From assembly GCA_046758085.1 (NCBI GenBank), contig JBHHZP010000023.1, forward strand, positions 1 to 33,920: a stretch of DNA of 33,920 bases, given 5' to 3'. The notes under the pieces were generated by a model. It did no database searches and was not told where the DNA came from. It saw nothing but the letters and a program-made list of their open reading frames with translations. This document shows positions 10,727 through 18,984 of this stretch, piece after piece. Position 1 is the first letter of the stretch; the number at the start of each line of letters is the position of its first letter. The translations under genes and the position numbers were made by a program. Origin of the DNA: VRUB01 sp046758085. Lineage in GTDB: Bacteria; Pseudomonadota; Gammaproteobacteria; Acidiferrobacterales; SPGG2.

Positions 10727-11752
10727 GTGAAACCCGTTTTCCATCCCCAGTTGCTGAATGATCCCTTCAGTGATCCCGGGGTCTACGTCGAATTCCTCTT
10801 TGGCAAACGGGCGATACTCTTCGACCTTGGAGATGTGAGCAGGCTCACCCCGCGCAAAATCCTGCGCGTCAGTGACGTGTTCGTCTCGCATACACACATG
10901 GACCATTTCGTAGGATTCGATCAGGTGCTGCGTATTTGTTTGGGACGACGAAGTCGACTGCGTCTGTTCGGGCCACCGGGATTCATCGATAGGGTCGAGC
11001 ACAAGCTCGCGGCCTATACTTGGAACCTGGTTCAGAATTACGAAAACGACTTTACGCTCGTTGTCACCGAGGTCGATATTGACGGGGGGGCGCATAGCGC
11101 TTCTTTCCGGTGCCGAACGGCGTTTGAGCGCCACGATAGCGGCACCAGCGCGATTGCCAGCAGTGGACTGCTTGAAGAGGATGCCTTCCGCATCGATGCG
11201 GTCACGCTCGACCACAGAATTCCCTGTCTCGCCTTTGCGTTACACGAGAAGCAACATGTCAACATATGGAAGAACCGTCTCACAGAGCTAGGGTTGCCCA
11301 CCGGGCCCTGGTTGCAGGAATTAAAGGCGGCGGTGATAGGCGCACAACCGGACGATACCCGGTTCCGTGTGTGGTGGCACGATGCTGGCAAGCTGTATGA
11401 AAGGTATTTCCCGCTGGGCGAGCTGAGGGCGGAATTCGTGCGGATCGTTCCGGGGCAAAAGATCGTCTACGTGGTCGATGCCGTTTATCATGAGGAAAAC
11501 GCAAAGCGCATCATCGATTTCGCACACGAGGCCGACATCCTTTTCATAGAAGCGACATTCCTGCACAAGGACGCGCGACGGGCAGCTGAAAAATACCATC
11601 TCACGGCACACCAGGCAGGGATGCTGGCACACGAGGCAGGGGTCAAGCGCGTCGTTCCGTTTCATTTCTCCCCGAAGTACTCGAACGAGCCGGAGCAACT
11701 GCGAAAGGAGGTAGAGCAGGCCTTCGGCGGCCGTGCCACCGCACAGGCTTGA
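10727..11752 (+). CDS. RNase Z-like metallo-beta-lactamase fold protein
   Basis: The 341-residue protein belongs to the metallo-beta-lactamase superfamily, nearest to the ribonuclease Z/ElaC group. It has the metal-binding motif SHTHMDH (about residues 54-60) preceded by AILFDLGDVSRLTPRKI. Late in the sequence come ADILFIEATF and HLTAHQAGMLAHEAGVKRVV with PFHFSPKY, which fit the family's Asp and His ligands. Classic RNase Z processes tRNA 3' ends. Insertions here (about 115-150 and 190-230) suggest a divergent branch, so true tRNA processing is not assured. The start is GTG at 10727 with no clear ribosome binding site. It stands alone after rpoD. Confidence 0.82.
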   Translation: MKPVFHPQLLNDPFSDPGVYVEFLFGKRAILFDLGDVSRLTPRKILRVSDVFVSHTHMDHFVGFDQVLRICLGRRSRLRLFGPPGFIDRVEHKLAAYTWNLVQNYENDFTLVVTEVDIDGGAHSASFRCRTAFERHDSGTSAIASSGLLEEDAFRIDAVTLDHRIPCLAFALHEKQHVNIWKNRLTELGLPTGPWLQELKAAVIGAQPDDTRFRVWWHDAGKLYERYFPLGELRAEFVRIVPGQKIVYVVDAVYHEENAKRIIDFAHEADILFIEATFLHKDARRAAEKYHLTAHQAGMLAHEAGVKRVVPFHFSPKYSNEPEQLRKEVEQAFGGRATAQA

Positions 11753-11909
11753 GTCGCTTCAGCATGCGCGTTGCGGGGTTCGTGTCTGTGCTCGCGTTTG
11801 GTGCTAACTGAGGATCGGAGACTCGAGCTGGGGCGGGACAGTTGGACAGCGAGCATACCCTGGCCGCTGCCGACCGTGCTGGGGCAGGGCAGCGCTGAAA
11901 ATCGAACTT

Positions 11910-11951
11910 TTGATCTTGATCAAGGAGCCACCTGGCGAATCCGCTTATCAT
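11910..11951 (+). promoter_or_regulatory. class II FNR-type promoter of the usp-CBS operon
   Basis: TTGATcttgATCAA at 11910-11923 is a perfect FNR-family box. A TATCAT -10 hexamer at 11946-11951 puts the expected start of transcription near 11958. The box centre would then be at about -41.5, exactly the class II FNR spacing. The start codon of the stress protein follows at 11982. Confidence 0.8.
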
Positions 11952-11981
11952 GGTTGCAAAAGCCGACTGGAGGAGAGCCCT

Positions 11982-12815
11982 ATGGCACTGAAAGACCTGC
12001 TTGTGCACGTGGACAATAGTAAGGCCTGTGCGGCGCGTGTGGATGCGGCCGTGCGCCTGGCACAGTCACACGGCGCCCATCTAACGGGCATGCATATCGT
12101 GCCCAGGGTGTACATCCCGGGCTATGCTGAGATGCAAGTTCCTGGGGAGGTCATCGAGGCGCAACGCCAGGCGATCGAGGCACGTGCGGCCGAGGCCGAG
12201 ACGGCGTTTAAGAGCGCCAGCGACAAGGCCGGGGTGTCGGCGGAGTGGCGCAGCACTACGGGCGATCCGGTGAGCACATTGGCGCTTCACGGGCGTTACG
12301 TCGATGCCCTCATTGTCGGGCAGCCAGACAAGTACGATTCCATGTCCACCAGCGAGGGGCTCGCGGAAAAGCTGGTGCTCGATGTAGGTCGTCCGGTTCT
12401 GGTGATCCCGTACATTGGTGCAGCCGAATCGTTGGGGGAGCGGGTGCTGATTGCATGGAATGCAAGTCGCGAAGCGATTCGTGCCGTCCATGACGCGCTG
12501 CCGTTGCTCGAGCGCGTCAGGAAGGTGGATGTTCTCTCTATCAATCCCCCGAGCGGCAAGGCTGGAGACGGTGATATCCCGGGTGCGGATCTCTGTCTGC
12601 ATCTGTCGCGCCATGGGGTCAAGGCCGAGGCCGATCACGTCGAGGCACACGACATCGACGTGGGCGATATGTTGCTGTCGCGTGTGGCCGATAAGGGCGT
12701 TGACTTGATTGTGATGGGGGCCTATGGTCACTCGCGTTTTCGCGAGATCGTGCTGGGAGGTGTGACCCGTCATCTTATCGAACACATGACCGTACCCGTA
12801 TTAATGTCGCATTGA
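11982..12815 (+). CDS. universal stress protein, tandem UspA domains
   Basis: The 277-residue cytoplasmic protein has two UspA domains (about 1-145 and 150-277). The first opens ALKDLLVHVDNSKACAARVD. The second ends GVDLIVMGAYGHSRFREIVLG followed by GVTRHLIEHMTVPVLMSH, the ATP-binding G-2X-G-9X-G(S/T) type motif in near-canonical form. The strong ribosome binding site GGAGGAGAG at 11969-11977 fixes the start at 11982 rather than an upstream in-frame codon at 11910. It forms an operon with the CBS-domain gene 31 bases downstream. The FNR-type promoter suggests induction under low oxygen or a related signal, as known for several Usp proteins. Confidence 0.93.
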   Translation: MALKDLLVHVDNSKACAARVDAAVRLAQSHGAHLTGMHIVPRVYIPGYAEMQVPGEVIEAQRQAIEARAAEAETAFKSASDKAGVSAEWRSTTGDPVSTLALHGRYVDALIVGQPDKYDSMSTSEGLAEKLVLDVGRPVLVIPYIGAAESLGERVLIAWNASREAIRAVHDALPLLERVRKVDVLSINPPSGKAGDGDIPGADLCLHLSRHGVKAEADHVEAHDIDVGDMLLSRVADKGVDLIVMGAYGHSRFREIVLGGVTRHLIEHMTVPVLMSH

Positions 12816-12846
12816 TTACCAAATGTTGATGCCAGTGGGGTAGCGT

Positions 12847-13296
12847 ATGTCAATTGGAGAGCTCTGTAATCGCGACGTTGTGATCACGCAGAAGGACAGC
12901 TCGGTGCAGGTAGCAGCGCAGCTCATGCACACACACCACGTCGGCGACCTTGTAGTCGTAGAAGAGCGTGATGACCGGCGTGTTCCCATCGGCATCCTGA
13001 CCGATCGAGATATCGTAATCGAGGTCATTGCCGGGAAAGTAGATATGGAAACTGTTGCGATCGGGGACGTTATGAGTTTTGATCTGGTTACCGTACAGGA
13101 AGATGAGGACATCTTCGATACGATCGAGCTGATGCGTACCAAGCGAATTCGACGCGTTCCAGTCGTAGACAGCCAGGGGGGATTGGTCGGGATTCTTGCG
13201 GTAGATGATCTTATAGACCTCGTCGCGGAGATGCTGTGGGACGTTGCCGGGCTTATCGTGCAGGAGCAAAAACGCGAGCGGCGAGCGCGGCCGTAG
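12847..13296 (+). CDS. CBS-domain pair protein
   Basis: The 149-residue protein consists almost entirely of two CBS domains. The first spans about residues 5-65, with HHVGDLVVVEERDDRRVPIG and ILTDRDIVIEV. The second spans about 75-135, with TKRIRRVPVVDSQGGLVGIL and AVDDLIDL. Paired CBS domains bind adenosyl nucleotides such as AMP, ATP or SAM and often sense energy state; the ligand here is not known. The tail RERRARP is basic. It follows the universal stress gene by 31 bases and probably shares its FNR-type promoter, so both would act in an energy- or oxygen-limited state. Confidence 0.9.
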   Translation: MSIGELCNRDVVITQKDSSVQVAAQLMHTHHVGDLVVVEERDDRRVPIGILTDRDIVIEVIAGKVDMETVAIGDVMSFDLVTVQEDEDIFDTIELMRTKRIRRVPVVDSQGGLVGILAVDDLIDLVAEMLWDVAGLIVQEQKRERRARP

Positions 13297-13385
13297 CAAA
13301 AACTGCAGCTTTGCTTGGCTCCATTTTCAAACACCTACGTGCATGAAAGGTAAGTGCTGCTTCCGTGCACCGCGCTACCATATTG

Positions 13386-13403
13386 CTGAAAACAGCTTTT
13401 CAG
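13386..13403. terminator. weak hairpin after CBS gene
   Basis: The arms CTGAAAA and TTTTCAG with a 4-base loop lie in the gap between the CBS gene end and the converging SPOR remnant. The stem is short and AT-rich, so it is only a possible terminator. Confidence 0.3.
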
Positions 13404-13422
13404 AAAACTGATAGCGCCACTG

Positions 13423-13689
13423 TTACCGGCAGCTGGTAACCGCCGGGCACGTCACCCAAGGATGAGCAATACGGAACTGATCTGCGATTCGCTTGGCGAA
13501 GCCCTCGGCCTGCGCTTTGGAATCAAAATTCTCGACACGCAGCCGGTGGATCGTACGATTATGGAGCTGCGTGGTCTTCGCCTTCACCGCGTAACCTGCC
13601 TGGCGTGAAAGCTGTGCCGGTGCATTGGCCGCGCGCACATCTGCGAACGCGGCCAGCTGTAAGACCCCTGAACGATTGCGGATTATACC
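13423..13689 (-). pseudogene. C-terminal SPOR-domain remnant
   Basis: The reading after the cytochrome stop codon gives GVLQLAAFADVRAANAPAQL, then YAVKAKTTQ and IHRLRVENFDSKAQAEGFAK. This is the pattern of a SPOR peptidoglycan-binding domain (about 75 residues), as found at the end of RlpA, DedD or FtsN-type proteins. Nothing upstream of the domain remains: the frame runs straight from the TAA of the diheme cytochrome gene, which is in the same frame. The only start codon is a GTG inside the domain at 13638. It is best read as the tail of a lost gene. Confidence 0.65.
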
Positions 13690-14487
13690 TTATTTTTGAG
13701 GCAGGCTCTGTGCATACGCCAGAATGTCGGCGATCGCCTCCGGCGATTGCGTGATAAGGGAGATCATGCCCACGCCGGGCTGGCCCATACGCGCCTTGTG
13801 CATGAACTCCCATGGGTTTTGGTTTGCCACCGTGCCGATGTACTCTGGGTTTTTCGGCGTCTTGAAATTCATCTTCTTGCCGTTAAAGCCGTGGCACACG
13901 GCGCAGATAGTCTGGAACATCGCCGCTCCACGATCCGCGTCGCCGCGCGATTTCTTGGTGGCGCGGTCGATATAGAGGTCCATGTCCATCTGCCCCCGGC
14001 TCACGAACATCGCCAGCATCTCCATCGCCTGGTGCGGCATCTGCCGTTCGGTGTATCTATGGGTATCATCCATGATGATCTCATGAATGCGCTCGGGATC
14101 GGCGCCCACCATGTCGCGAATCCCCTTGATGCCCGTGTAATGCGAGCCCTTGCCGTAGGCGCCCTTGTTGCCCTTGTAATCCCAGCCGTGGCACTCCTTG
14201 CAGCGCCACGTCGCGCCACCCTTCTTTTTCCCGGTCTTCGGATACGACGGGTGAGTCGTCTTCGGCAGCGAGACGAACAGGACCTTGGCCCAGTTGTCGT
14301 AGAGCTGGCCGCCGCGATCGATCGTCCACACATTGCTCATGTCATGGGCGTGCATGACCCCCGGTGCTTCATGCTCGGCCTCGTGCGCCAAGGCGGATGA
14401 CCCGAGCCAAAAGGCGCCGCCCAGCAACACGAGCAACGCCAGCGCTGATGGCCCGGCCCGGTGGAGCCAACGTTTGACTCTCTGCAT
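13690..14487 (-). CDS. diheme c-type cytochrome (paralogue A)
   Basis: The 265-residue exported protein starts with a basic N-terminus and hydrophobic segment (about residues 13-34). It has two heme sites: CKECH (96-100) in a distinctive context GWDYKG...GSHYTGI, and CAVCH (195-199). The C-terminal half carries MFQTICAVCHGFNGK, then EYIGTVANQNPWEFMHKARM and a closing LAYAQSLPQK. The start was set at the ATG at 14487 because it begins the signal peptide. Its closest relative is the next gene upstream (14826-15599). An FNR-type box lies about 70 bases before the start. Electron carrier or small-molecule oxidoreductase roles are possible; I do not recognise a named enzyme. Confidence 0.88.
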   Translation of the reverse strand: MQRVKRWLHRAGPSALALLVLLGGAFWLGSSALAHEAEHEAPGVMHAHDMSNVWTIDRGGQLYDNWAKVLFVSLPKTTHPSYPKTGKKKGGATWRCKECHGWDYKGNKGAYGKGSHYTGIKGIRDMVGADPERIHEIIMDDTHRYTERQMPHQAMEMLAMFVSRGQMDMDLYIDRATKKSRGDADRGAAMFQTICAVCHGFNGKKMNFKTPKNPEYIGTVANQNPWEFMHKARMGQPGVGMISLITQSPEAIADILAYAQSLPQK

Positions 14488-14525
14488 CGTTAGGTACTCC
14501 TTTCGCGATGTTTTGCAAAAAATTA

Positions 14526-14567
14526 AACCTAGCAGCTCGCGTGATCCCACCAGTTGATGCAGATCAA
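14526..14567 (-). promoter_or_regulatory. FNR-type promoter of diheme cytochrome A
   Basis: TTGATgcagATCAA at 14554-14567 is a perfect FNR-family box. Reading the minus strand, a TAGGTT -10-like hexamer occupies 14526-14531 at the class II distance, with expected transcription start near 14519 and the ATG at 14487. Confidence 0.75.
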
Positions 14568-14825
14568 TTAAAGCCGAGAAATGCTGCAACCCGTGCAGAC
14601 ATCCATGGCGATAGGATCGAGCCACCAGGCACCAGGTCGACTCGCCGCTTCAGCCGGTTAGTGAATTTGCGGGCTGGCGCTACACGAAAAGTGCTCCGCG
14701 ATCGTTGTAAGCGAGTGTGCAGTCGATGTTCCGTGTCACACAAAAGCCCTCCGGAGAGAGCTTTTGTGGTGGCGTTTGCCCGCACCCCGTGTTACGGATC
14801 GAGCACGGCCGGTCGCTAAGTACCG

Positions 14826-15599
14826 CTACTTCGCCGGCAGCGTCTGCGCGTAGGCCAGAATGTCTATGTGATCCTGGATGTCAAAGGCGAGCATGGAAAT
14901 CATCGGCACCCCCGGCTGTCCCATCCGCAGCTTGTGCAGCGTTTCCCAGGGGTTCGCCTTGGCCACGGTGCCGATATACTCGACCTTTGGCGGGGTCTTG
15001 AAATTGATCAACTTACCATCGCTCCCGTGGCACCGGGCGCAGGTCGTTTGAAAGATTCGCTCGCCGTTGGCCGCATCTCCCTTGGCCTTCTTGGTGGCGC
15101 GGTCGATGTAATCATCCATATCTATTTGTCCGTGGGCGACGAAGTGGGCGAGCGCTGTCAGCTCTTTGTCCGGTATCAGCTTGCCAAAGCCGTGGGTCTT
15201 GTCCTTAAGCGTTGCGACGATGGTGTTTAGCGGGGCATGGGTCATGTTGCGAATGCCCATGATGCCGGTGTAGTGGCTGCCTTTAGCGTAGGCGCCCCGG
15301 GCACCTTTGTAGTCCCAGCCGTGGCACTCCTTGCAGCGCCAGGTCGACGGCCCCTTTTTCTTGCCGGCCTTGGGATAAGCGGGATGCGTTTCCTTCGGAG
15401 CTTTCTTACCGAGGGCTCCGTACCATTTGTCATACAATGTTCCGCCACGGGTAATCACTACCAGGTGCTCGGCCGCCGAGAGCTTACCGAACGCGCCAAC
15501 CTCGTGGGCCTGCAGAGTCCCAGGCACCGACGGCACAAGCACAGCGATGCTGGGCAGGACAAAAAAAAGGGCTAACCGCTTCAGCAGATGCTTTTTCAT
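14826..15599 (-). CDS. diheme c-type cytochrome (paralogue B)
   Basis: The 257-residue exported cytochrome has a signal peptide ending near LQA (residue 31). The heme sites are CKECH (89-93), followed by GWDYKGARGAYAKGSHYTGI, and CARCH (187-191). The region GQIDMDDYIDRATKK and the ending HIDILAYAQTLPAK align closely with paralogue A, so the two arose by duplication. The ATG at 15599 lies 8 bases after GGAGG and was preferred over an in-frame GTG at 15614. It has its own FNR-type box. A decayed C-terminal copy of the same family lies at 29224-29351. The function is unknown. Confidence 0.88.
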   Translation of the reverse strand: MKKHLLKRLALFFVLPSIAVLVPSVPGTLQAHEVGAFGKLSAAEHLVVITRGGTLYDKWYGALGKKAPKETHPAYPKAGKKKGPSTWRCKECHGWDYKGARGAYAKGSHYTGIMGIRNMTHAPLNTIVATLKDKTHGFGKLIPDKELTALAHFVAHGQIDMDDYIDRATKKAKGDAANGERIFQTTCARCHGSDGKLINFKTPPKVEYIGTVAKANPWETLHKLRMGQPGVPMISMLAFDIQDHIDILAYAQTLPAK

Positions 15600-15721
15600 T
15601 CCATTTTCCTCCACTCAGTTAAGTTACCAAAAACCACAACACACGCCCCTGCGTTCACCGAGGTAATCAACGCTGAACGCTTTTTATAGTGATCGTTCGG
15701 TCCTGGTCTGGTGCTTTCAAA

Positions 15722-15763
15722 ACCCTAGCATAGGGCCTGGATTCCACAATTGATCTAAATCAA
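15722..15763 (-). promoter_or_regulatory. FNR-type promoter of diheme cytochrome B
   Basis: TTGATctaaATCAA at 15750-15763 is a perfect FNR-family box. On the minus strand a TAGGGT or TATGCT -10-like stretch lies at 15722-15732, giving a start near 15715 and a leader of about 115 bases before the ATG at 15599. Confidence 0.7.
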
Positions 15764-15881
15764 CAAAGTGACTGCCGCAGCCGACACCCTCGTGGGCCGG
15801 CGCCAACGATACTCTACCGAAGGGCGACCTCGGACATCGCCCCGGCAACGGGCACGAGGAGAACAAGGGCCAGCGGGTAGG

Positions 15882-17036
15882 TTAGAAATAGGCATTGATC
15901 CTGCCACCGATGATCCACGTGTCCGGATCGTTCACGGGCCCAACCCGGTTTTCCTTCATGTATTGGATGTCGATCGAGCCATCGGCGTACTCTCCGAGCT
16001 GGAACTTGACGTAGCCCTCGAACGCGACGGTGTCGTCCAGGCCCGAGTTGTCGGCACCGTCCAGGAAGGCAACGCCCACGCCGGCGTTGTCGTCGGAGTT
16101 TCTAATCCCGCTTACATCCAGGCCCACGGAGTAGACGGCCTTGTGATCGACCGCTGCGTCGTCGTCTTGCCATCCTAGCCTTGCAAAAAGACCGAACTTT
16201 TCGCTGAACGCCTGATCGAGCGAGACTCCCACACCCCGTAATGGTTCCAGGGCCGTGCCAGCGGCATTCTCGAAACTCTTGGTCGTCGTGTAGGCAATGA
16301 ACCTGTAGTTGCCTTCGTTGCCACCCGCCGACTCTGAGGTAAAGCCGGCCTGCGCCGCGTAGTAGTTGTACGACCGACCCCCTTGGTCTTTGGGACCGGT
16401 CAGGCTGTTCATTATGACGCCATGCAGCTGCCACTTACCCGAGTCGAATTCCACCGCACCGCCAATATCATAGGAGGGCAAGTTGAGCAGCGTGTTGTTC
16501 ACGAATATATCGTTCATGAACTGTGATATCTCATCGTTTGCATAGGCGTTGTCGTCCAGATACTCCGTTGAATCGATGATGCCGCCCGTGAGGTCGGTGG
16601 ATCTGTTCTCGCGGCCAAAGGTATGCTTGTACCAGGCCGTCAGCAGGGTGTCTCGATTTCTGCCGTTGATGTTCCTGAGATCGTCCTCCAAGTCGTCGGC
16701 GAAGGGTGCCAGCGTGAAACCTGCATCCGCCGCAACGTTGTTCAAAGCATTGCCGGCGGCATAGCTCAACACCATCTGGAACTCGTCGCTGTCCGTGGGC
16801 TGGAAGCCCGCGAGCAGATCCACCACCACGGCTCCGCCGCCTTTCTTATCGATACCGTCGTCGGTATCCGTGAAATCGCCATGCTGATAGACGCCCGTGC
16901 CAGCCACCTCAAGCGTGAGCTTGTCGGTGACATCATAAGCGGAAACCGGAACCGGTGCCGATAAGCCCAAAGCGACAACCAATAGAAAAATTGTGCCCTT
17001 GTCGGGAGGCACAGCTAGGCATTTGATTTTAAGCAT
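15882..17036 (-). CDS. outer membrane porin, OprB-like
   Basis: The 384-residue protein has a signal peptide (hydrophobic run about residues 15-32, cleavage near VSA). The mature protein is rich in alternating beta-strand patterns and ends in Phe. The segment TGGIIDSTEYLDDNAYANDE with SQFMNDIFVNN resembles carbohydrate-selective OprB-type porins and the inner wall of related 16- or 18-stranded barrels. The substrate is unknown. The gene lies upstream of the two diheme cytochromes on the same strand, separated by 282 bases, and has its own FNR-like box, so it may serve the same physiological state. An ATG at 17036 without a strong ribosome binding site is the start used. Confidence 0.75.
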   Translation of the reverse strand: MLKIKCLAVPPDKGTIFLLVVALGLSAPVPVSAYDVTDKLTLEVAGTGVYQHGDFTDTDDGIDKKGGGAVVVDLLAGFQPTDSDEFQMVLSYAAGNALNNVAADAGFTLAPFADDLEDDLRNINGRNRDTLLTAWYKHTFGRENRSTDLTGGIIDSTEYLDDNAYANDEISQFMNDIFVNNTLLNLPSYDIGGAVEFDSGKWQLHGVIMNSLTGPKDQGGRSYNYYAAQAGFTSESAGGNEGNYRFIAYTTTKSFENAAGTALEPLRGVGVSLDQAFSEKFGLFARLGWQDDDAAVDHKAVYSVGLDVSGIRNSDDNAGVGVAFLDGADNSGLDDTVAFEGYVKFQLGEYADGSIDIQYMKENRVGPVNDPDTWIIGGRINAYF

Positions 17037-17100
17037 TTTTCTACCCTATCCGTTGATTTAGGTTGCCGACGTTACAGTATCGGTAGCCCAAAACTCGCGC

Positions 17101-17142
17101 AAACTAACCCGACCGCGACCCCGATGCATTGACCTCGATCAA
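17101..17142 (-). promoter_or_regulatory. FNR-type promoter of the porin gene
   Basis: TTGACctcgATCAA at 17129-17142 has one mismatch to the FNR consensus. On the minus strand a TAGTTT -10-like hexamer lies at 17101-17106, correctly spaced for a class II promoter. The porin ATG follows at 17036. Confidence 0.65.
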
Positions 17143-17476
17143 CTTATCAGCGGTTTGCGTGTCGTCCTGCGATTGCCTCAGGGGCTAAATGCGACAAAGG
17201 GGTCGGTGTGTCGTCACAGATGGTCACCGGCCGCCCTGTACACATCCTTTTCGCCAGGGAAGAGTGGGGTTGCGGGTGTCGAGAAATTCTTGGCTTGATA
17301 CGGGCTGGGCAAGGCCAGGGACGCGCTTTTCCAACCCTTAGCCAAGGGAGCAGGCCATCGGCATGTTCTCGGCGCACCGCTCGCACACACAACGGGCCTC
17401 TGCGATTTATCTGGCTAGATGATTCGTAGAACAGCTAAAGGCCGTGCATTGACCAACGGCAGACACTTCGGTCTGA
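17143..17476. other. intergenic region with no recognised gene
   Basis: About 330 bases between the porin promoter and the end of the small gene at 17477. Short open frames exist on both strands but lack ribosome binding sites and recognisable products. I see no repeats or RNA genes here. Confidence 0.5.
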
Positions 17477-17794
17477 CTACTCGTGTTCTAAGACGGTCTT
17501 GGCTTCGGCTATTAAATGAAACAGCTCGCCCTGCGTCTCCTTGGTCAGACATCGATGATCGCACTCGGTCAGCGAGGCCAGGTTGACTATCTTGAATAGC
17601 TTGCCCACGAGCCTTCTCAAGTGGTCAATCTCATCGTCGGCCTTGTCAAGGGCATCAAGCAGGCATGGCGCGTCACGCAACGCCACGTTGCCCCAGGCAC
17701 CAAAGACCCCTGTGCTGGTCTTAGCCTCGTGGGCAGCTTGGGCCGCTTTTTCAATACGCCGCCGGATTTCCTTGCGCTCCTGTCTGGTCAGCAT
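17477..17794 (-). CDS. small soluble protein of unknown function
   Basis: The 105-residue protein begins MLTRQERKEIRRRIEKAAQA, a charged helix, and is predicted largely helical (LLDALDKADDEIDHLRRLVG further on). No signal peptide or membrane segment is visible. The ATG at 17794 follows AAGGAG at proper distance; an upstream in-frame start at 17854 would add a segment with poor support. Cysteines at CDHRC could bind metal, but that is a guess. I do not recognise the family. An FNR-like half-perfect box lies about 80 bases upstream. Confidence 0.65.
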   Translation of the reverse strand: MLTRQERKEIRRRIEKAAQAAHEAKTSTGVFGAWGNVALRDAPCLLDALDKADDEIDHLRRLVGKLFKIVNLASLTECDHRCLTKETQGELFHLIAEAKTVLEHE

Positions 17795-17872
17795 GTGTCG
17801 CTCCTTTATCGGCGTCCACTGCCCATGAGACCCTGTGCGCGCATCCGCAGTCAATCCGAAAGTGGGTACAAA

Positions 17873-17886
17873 TTGATCCGGATCAC
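17873..17886. promoter_or_regulatory. imperfect FNR-like box
   Basis: TTGATccggATCAC has one mismatch to the FNR consensus in the right arm. It sits between the small gene (start 17794, minus) and the P460-like gene (start 18094, plus). No well-placed -10 was found for either direction. Confidence 0.4.
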
Positions 17887-18093
17887 GTATGGGTCATGGA
17901 AGGCAATACGCGGCGATTCCTGTAGGCTCAGGAGAAATTGACCTCAAAATAGGCGTATTATTGCCGGGTGAGAGAAGATAAGCTTAGGCCGCGGTGGCCA
18001 GACGGCGGCGACAAGCAGCTTGGCGAGTGAGACATGAATCTCCGCAGCATTCAGGGGTTGGATGTTACGCACTTAATGAGCAGAGAGGCTACG

Positions 18094-18714
18094 ATGTCCA
18101 CGAGCGCGGGAAACACCACGTTTGTCACGGCGACACTGCTTATTGTATTCGTCTTTACAATAGCCGCATTTCAGACAACGCGAAGCGCGGAAGTTGTAAA
18201 TATGCCCATGGGATCATTGGAGGATATAACCTACGCGACAAGACTATGGTCCGCAATGGAGTCGGAAAAGCTTGTGGGCACGAAGGCAGAAAAGCTAAAG
18301 CCGTTTTTTGGCGGTGCGCGTCCGCACGGGATAATCCTGGAGTTGGCGTATAGGAACCTGACCGTCGGCAACCACACTGGTTTCCTGGTCGTCAAGAAAA
18401 ACTACAATGGTACCGATGTATCCGTTGCCAACGTTGAGAAAGACCGGGCGAAGTACCTGTCATCCATAACTGTGATGTATCGCCGGGAAAAGGGTTACGA
18501 TGAAGATAACCAGAATTGGTTCTGGGTGAAATACAGACCGGATGGTTCCCTTTTTAAGAAAGACATGAAGGGTAAGAGCGTAGCCCTGGCAGGAAGGATC
18601 CTTAAGGGCAAGACCAGGGATGAAAACGGCGGCTGCATCTATTGCCACAGCTCCGCTCGCGATGGCGATTATGTTTTTTATCCCGAGATAAAAGTACCTC
18701 CCGTGAATAATTGA
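18094..18714 (+). CDS. cytochrome P460-like monoheme protein
   Basis: The 206-residue exported protein has an N-terminal hydrophobic segment (about residues 9-27) and one C-terminal heme site CIYCH (181-185) followed by GDYVFYPEI. The core GFLVVKKNYNGTDVS, YLSSITVMYRREKGYDEDNQ and NWFWVKYRPDGSL strongly resembles the cytochrome P460 / cytochrome c'-beta family. Known members act on hydroxylamine or bind nitric oxide, in some cases with a Lys-heme cross-link. Several lysines are present, but the cross-link residue cannot be assigned by eye. The start at 18094 follows GAGAGG at 5 bases; longer in-frame starts at 18034 and 18076 are less supported. Enzyme activity is not established. Confidence 0.78.
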   Translation: MSTSAGNTTFVTATLLIVFVFTIAAFQTTRSAEVVNMPMGSLEDITYATRLWSAMESEKLVGTKAEKLKPFFGGARPHGIILELAYRNLTVGNHTGFLVVKKNYNGTDVSVANVEKDRAKYLSSITVMYRREKGYDEDNQNWFWVKYRPDGSLFKKDMKGKSVALAGRILKGKTRDENGGCIYCHSSARDGDYVFYPEIKVPPVNN

Positions 18715-18724
18715 TTCCAGTCAA
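18711..18724. promoter_or_regulatory. FNR-like box overlapping the P460 stop
   Basis: TTGATtccaGTCAA has one mismatch to the FNR consensus. It overlaps the stop codon of the P460-like gene and lies 260 bases before the flavin-protein gene. It may be accidental. Confidence 0.3.
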
Positions 18725-18904
18725 TGACTGGTGCCCGCCGAGCGGGTGATCTTGTTGTAGACGTTGTATTTACCTGATGGTTTTTCATCGGAATGCGCTT
18801 GACCTCTTCGAGGTTGGACGTTACCGACATGGAATGGCCCTGCCAGGCCCACTAGCAACCGCACCCACGTAACGTCAGCTCGTTTCTTTTTTTGTCAAAT
18901 CTTC

Positions 18905-18935
18905 TTAAGACTGCGTTAAGGTTTGCTCGCTAGAG
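18905..18935 (+). promoter_or_regulatory. possible PmrA/QseB-type direct repeat with -10
   Basis: Two TTAAG units at 18905-18909 and 18916-18920 are spaced by 11 bases, as in boxes bound by OmpR-family regulators such as PmrA or QseB. A TAGAGT -10-like stretch lies at 18930-18935. The flavin-protein gene starts 50 bases later. Confidence 0.35.
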
Positions 18936-18984
18936 TGATCGCAGAAGTTGTCGATGCTACCGAAAGCGGGCGCGAGGTGTGGCT

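Noticed and set aside
12081..12785. 234-codon open frame antisense to the universal stress protein gene
   Set aside because: The plus-strand protein has clear UspA motifs; the antisense product resembles nothing known.
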